NCBI GenBank assembly: GCA_963971285.1
Contig: OZ020265.1
Coordinates: 5,682,270 to 5,746,269 of the forward strand
From: Astropecten irregularis
Taxonomy: Eukaryota > Echinodermata > Asteroidea > Paxillosida > Astropectinidae
Length of the DNA: 64,000 nucleotides
Direction of reading: 5' to 3'
Shown here: positions 47,801 through 53,800 of the stretch, piece after piece
How the letters are laid out: every line of letters starts with the position of its first letter
Numbering within the stretch: position 1 is the first letter of the stretch
The notes under the pieces: model-generated
What the model was told of the DNA's origin: nothing
What the model saw: only the letters and a program-made list of their open reading frames with translations
Database searches by the model: none
Position numbers and translations under genes: made by a program

Positions 47801-50800
47801 CTTGGCTCAACTCCAGAATAAAGGAAAGTACCTCATTGCCAAACTATAGTCATAACACTGATGTGTGTACATTTATCGATTAGTAACTTGCGGTGAGAAC
47901 GAAATTCCGTGCAATATGGAGGACCTCGTATGTGTAAGAAACGACAGCTCACGGAATGGACGCCAAGTTTGTTCAACAGGTAAGAGCGAAGGGCATGCTC
48001 TGGCTTCCCTGTGAAGCACAGTCGGACCTTTACCCTCACAATAGACTGTTATATATGTTGGGTGTAGGCGTATTTGTTCGTTTGTTTGTTTGTATGTATG
48101 TTGTGGGTGTTTGTTGGGATGTTTTTTTTCCGGGGTGTTTGTTTCTGTTTGTTGGGGTGTTTGTTGGTGGTGTTGGGGTGTTTGTTTGTTTGTTTGTCCA
48201 TTTGTTTGTTTGTGTTTGTTAGGGGTGTTTGTTAGGGGTGTTTCTTTGTTTGTTGGTTGGTTGGTCTGTTTGTCTGTCTGCGTTGGTGTTGGTCTGGATG
48301 TCTGCTTAGAAGTCGGTCTTTGCTGATTGTTTGTTTGCTTGTGTTTTTCCTTGTTTTTTGGTTTACTTATTAGTAATCGACTGTTCCGGATTAGATAAGT
48401 CCCGCCCACCTTAGCAACGCCACATGTTTTACACACCGCACGTGACCTAGTTTGACCGAGGTGCTTGGACGACAACGACTGCAATTAATGCATACAGTTT
48501 GATTGACGGGTTTATTTACTGGCTTGCTTGTTTACTTCATGCCCGTAGGTGACTGTGGCGATTACTTGTACGACATTTTGTTTTCACCTGGAGACCTGTA
48601 CTCTCCCGGATATCCAAATAACTATCCTTCCGATCTAGACTGTGAATGGCTGGTAACCTCCCGACACATCATGACGATCTCAATACTTTCATTTGCAACT
48701 GAGACCTCTCGGGATGAGCTCTGGCTCACTGGCGACACTCTCCACGGAGGAGCTGGGATGGTGTTCAGGATGCACGGCATCACTAAAGTAAGAACCATCA
48801 CCTTTAATCCAAACGAGGTGACGGTACACTTCAGGACGGATTCCACTGTGACCAAAGAAGGCTTCCACCTTAAACTCTCTTCGATGTTTGGTGAGAATGT
48901 CAACAATGCATATTAATACGTCAACGGTCTAGGACCTTTAAGTCCACGGTTCAGAATTCATATGTCCAATGTCAAACCTCCACATGTGCAACACGAACAT
49001 ACACATGTGTCATTTCAGAGCCACCGTAGACAAGTACAGTTGTGTGAATCGACCATTATATGGGGAAAAACAGTGAATTGGTGTGAAACCACGAAGTGTG
49101 GGAAAGAGACTAGTATATAACTGGTAAACAAAGAGGGGGAGCACGTTAAATGGTTTATTGCACAGTTATCATGACAATACAAGATACTCACAAAAGTGGG
49201 CCTCCATGGCGGTTTGCAACGTACGGTTGGCCAATAATAATGCGTGGGATTTGGAAAGATCATTCCAATTTCGACCATTGTTATTGGCCAACGTGTTGCA
49301 AACTCTTGGAGGCGCACTATTGTGAAACGCCCGTATTCTCTCTAACCAAAAAATAAGCTGGAGGTAGGAATAGATATTCATCTTGGAGGAAAATATGTTT
49401 CAGCCATAGAACTGAATGAAGTATACACATTGGGTGATGATCGAGTTCCTAAGAGATAAAGTAATGAGGAATAGACTACTTTAAAACTTTTCAGAAGAGC
49501 CACAGTGTTTCGGCCATACTAGCTTCAAAATGTGTTTCACGTTCAAAAACCACGACGGGACCAACCACGTATAGGAAGGACATTAGGAACAATTATTATA
49601 CTGAAAACACCTGCTGAAGAAACTATAACAATTTCACTATGAACAATTCAGTAAAATCAAACATGATTTGATTTAGGAGGGCGCTTGATGTTTCGATCCC
49701 AGCAGTATCAATGCATCCTTTAAGAAAGATATTGCTTGCTAGGATTGAAACGTCAGGCTCTCTTAATTCTGAGCAGCTTTTGAGAAAGATCCTGCTATGA
49801 TAGAAACATCCGGTCCTCCTAACTCATGCATTTAATATAATTTAGGTCACTATGTTGGTTGATGAGCAGTTTGTAGCAGGTGATTACTTGTATCAATTCA
49901 AGCATGTTTGACATTTTGTGACTCGCTCTGCGAAAGTGAGTCATACGTCACTCAGCATGTTTAAAGGATATAGTTTATGAAACCTGGGAAGAGTTTGTAG
50001 AATAATAAGTTCATTCTGTGCTTTAGAACTAGTAGACGTGTAGAATGTAAAATGGTACAAACATGAACCATGTTAAACCTCATGGGGCATTTTTTCTCAT
50101 CTTACAGATATAACTGAGTTTGCCAAATGTGTGACTTAAGCCTCATTTTTACAGAGCAGGTCACATTTATCAAAATTGCTTTCGCCGATGACTCATTGGT
50201 AATCTTTGTCTCTTCCAATATTTGTCCTTGATATATTAGCGCTTACTCCGTGTCCATACTCTGGCCTCTTTGACTGTGGCGATGGCTCCTGTGTGTCAAG
50301 TGACGCGCGATGTGATGGTTTTCAAGATTGTCAGACGGATGGCTCAGATGAGCTCGATTGCAGTGAGTGCTGATTTGTAATTTTAGTGCAAAATTTAATT
50401 CAGTTCTACAGACAGCACGGTCAAACTTCCACTCTGAAGAATGGTTCGCAATATACACGAGGTGTGCCCAATTGGCACTTTCGCAGATATGCCGAACATG
50501 TACAGTGAAAGGCATAATGGAGAAATGAGGCCCACAAATGAAGGGATTGGGCCACCTGACGAAGCCGAAGAAAGGCTCCAGCTTCGCCATGTATCTCAAG
50601 CCAATTCACTGCATTTAGAATTGAAAAAAGGCAGTAGCAAAAATCGCCTTGCCTTAAAGGGTCTCTGCAATAGGAATATTATGACTTTAACGCGTGTCAA
50701 TAAGAAATGGTTATATGGGGCCTGTGATTTAACCCTCCTCCTCACACTGTTTCGGGGTAAACAACAGGTTTTTTGTTTGTATGCTAATTAGGATTTCCAT

Positions 50801-53800
50801 ATTCGTTTGCAAAACTGTGATGTCATCTGGGTATTTGAGAGCAGTAATCCAATTGATTTGAGCGCAAAAAGTTGGGGTTGTTTTAGAGGTTTCCTGACAG
50901 ACCTTTTCCTCCTCAATAGGTTTTACGGTGTGGTGAATATGTTCCTTTCACTCAACAGGCGGTGTTATATTTTTGCAAAACCATTTATGTGGGTCAAGTT
51001 TGCCTCTTCATTGTTTATTTTTTTTAATTATATTTTTGCTGTTGGTTCCCCACATGGGTATGCATGAAAATCTCCCATTTTGCAAAGCCATTATAACGAA
51101 AACCAAATTGTGGTTTGATACCAAACTAAGACTTGCCATTCATTATCTGTAAGTATATTCTCTGACTGAAAAAAAACTATGCATGAAACATTTAAGCTTT
51201 ATTTCTTAAAGTATTTCGTGAAGTATTTTGTGGAAACTCAAGGCCATAGTGATGATGAAAGTGATGACAACGTTATTGGGCTTATACTTTGAGCGACTCT
51301 AGGTAACCTATAAGCAACCTCGATGACTTATAAAACTTTTAATTAACCATTATATTATACTCTTGTTTTAACATACAGAGAATGTAAATTGTCCAGATTT
51401 CTACCACTGTGACAGCTCATTGAAGTGTATCCGTTGGCCAATGGTCTGCGACGGGAAAATTGATTGCCCAAATGGGGACGACGAGAACGACTTGCAATGC
51501 GGTACGCATGTCTTAATATAGGCTAAGGCTGGGTCTAGGTGTTCGGCCGTTGCAAATGCATTGAAGCCCGCCGACAATACACCGATCCAGTAGGCCACGC
51601 CCACCATAGCAACGTCCTAGCAACAACGCACACGCGCACGCACATCAAGTGTCACGATCGCCCACACGCGACGAATCACATACACCACAAAAACACTTCT
51701 CTCTGAGTTGGACTTTGGTTTTGCAAAAGGCCAAAAATGTACCTTTACTTTCAGCCAGGGCATCGAGTGCCAGGAATATAATGGAAATATTTAACACCGC
51801 TGGCCATGGTGAAGAATAAAACTCTGGTTTGTAAAAGAATCGCCTTGTACAGACAAAACAAAAGTAAACTCAACAAAAAGTGTGCACTAAAGAATACAAA
51901 ATTCATGCCGTTATGTCGGACAAAATGGCGGCAATTTGTCGGACCTTAAATAACGCGTTGTGATTGGCCAAATTGTTAAGGGGCGTGGCCTACTGGATCG
52001 GTGTATAAATGGAGTACGTAACCGTAGCGGCAGCCCTAGAAGCCTGTATTCCAACATGGCCCTACAAAACTCTATGCACATGACGTCATTATAGTAGGGC
52101 GCCCTCAGCGATATATTTCAAAGCATGAGACTGCAACTGACATCATCTTTGTGCACACATTAAAAAAAGGAAATGTATCTTAAACATTCAATTCTTTCAC
52201 ACAAGCACGTGACATATTATTATGACATTTAAAGCTTTAGTAAAGCGAGCCCTCATTAATTTTGGTGAAATTATGCCATGAAATTAAGGTTTTGCAAGAT
52301 TGCAGACTATCATGTTCTTTCTATTGTTTGGATTAATTTTCAGAGCAGCGATGCTTAAGTGGCTGTAAATGCACGGTTGCCCAAGGGGACGTTCGTGTAG
52401 TCTGTGAAGACGGCTGGACCAAGACTACCGTTGCCAATATGGCGAAGGGAACACGGCACCTGTAAGCATACACTGATTAGGTCAGAGGTCAAACTAGCCT
52501 TGATATCAAGTTTGAAAGCCTGGCGAAGTCTTAACCACTCAGACAAACAATTTTGTTTTGTTTTTTGGTGATTGATTACTTCGATTTTGTTCGTATTTTT
52601 GCAGTACGCTCTCTGGTGGAAACGCGAGTGCGCTTGATGAGGGACTTTTCAAAGATTTCTTATCTTTACAAGCTTTGTAAGTTAATCGTTTTCTGACAGA
52701 AACAAAATGGCGGCATAATTAAATTTCAAAGACATTTTCTTGATAACTATTCATCCATAGATGTATTCGGTTATACTGCTTCATAATGTAAGCTCACTTC
52801 TTAAAGTGAATGGGTGTACGGTTTATGAAGGGCGGCACTTGCTGATCTTCATGACTTAACAATCAAAGCTAATCTCTAGTAGCAATCAGGGAGAGTCCAC
52901 ATTGCTGTCCCCAACACAGCACTATGGGAAAGCTAAATACTACTTCATTGGGTAGTGATTAGTATCAGGGGGAAAGTTTCTACCTAATCTTCCTAATCGC
53001 AAAACCTACTCAGGAACTACATAACTTTCTCAATGAAATCCGATTCCTCACTGCTATGTCTTAAGAATGCCATGCTCAGCAAACAGAATGCTTTTCTAAG
53101 ACCTTAGCAATAGACATCACATAAGCGTTATCTTGGTGATGCTATCTTAAGCGAGGACGAATTTCCATGCTAAGAGAATTTGTAAGCTTAATGAGCTCCA
53201 TGGAATTACTCCAACATGATATCCGATCGTTTGCATTCTACTTGCATTAGAATCATCCCACAAACTAAATTAGGGTGCAACAGTAATGTTGCAAATGTTC
53301 TTCTGGAAGTTCAGGTCTTTGTTCTGTCTTTCACTTTACGTATTTGTTTTATATCATTAGATGGCTCAATAACAACAGCATGGACAGGATCAGACCAGAG
53401 ATATTTAACGGTCTGGACAATCTGACTTTCTTGTAAGTTCCCTTCAACAGACAATAAAGAGGCATTAGTAGTTAAAATGAAAGTTTGTTTACAGTTTGAC
53501 CAGTTAACATCGACATGATATTGGTTTATAATGTTACTCGAATTTAGAAAGAAACCAGTACAGTATTACAGAGTATAACTTTCTTGTAAGTTCCCTTCGA
53601 CAGACAATAGAGAGGCATTACTCTCTTACGGAATTACGAAGGTCGCAGGCTCGAATCCCTCCTGGCCAATTTTCTTTGGAATTCTAATTTCAAATAACGA
53701 GTTGTGGTTACAATAGGCAACTGTTTTGTTCTGGCAATGCAATTATTGAATCCTACAAACAAGGAATGTTTTGTTCTGTCGGTATCGTTACTGAAAGAAA

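Noticed and set aside
48090-48326. Regularly spaced repeat that might suggest a CRISPR-like array
   Set aside because: The units are low-complexity TGTTTG with no unique spacers, and the genome is eukaryotic.
47873-48484. 203-codon minus-strand ORF rich in Thr, Asn and Gln
   Set aside because: It is a translation of the TGTTTG simple repeat in a receptor intron, antisense to a real exon at 47884-47979.
50441-50791. 116-codon plus-strand ORF after an LDLa exon
   Set aside because: It starts in the intron beyond a good donor (GTGAGT at 50363), has no domain and is not in phase with the receptor.
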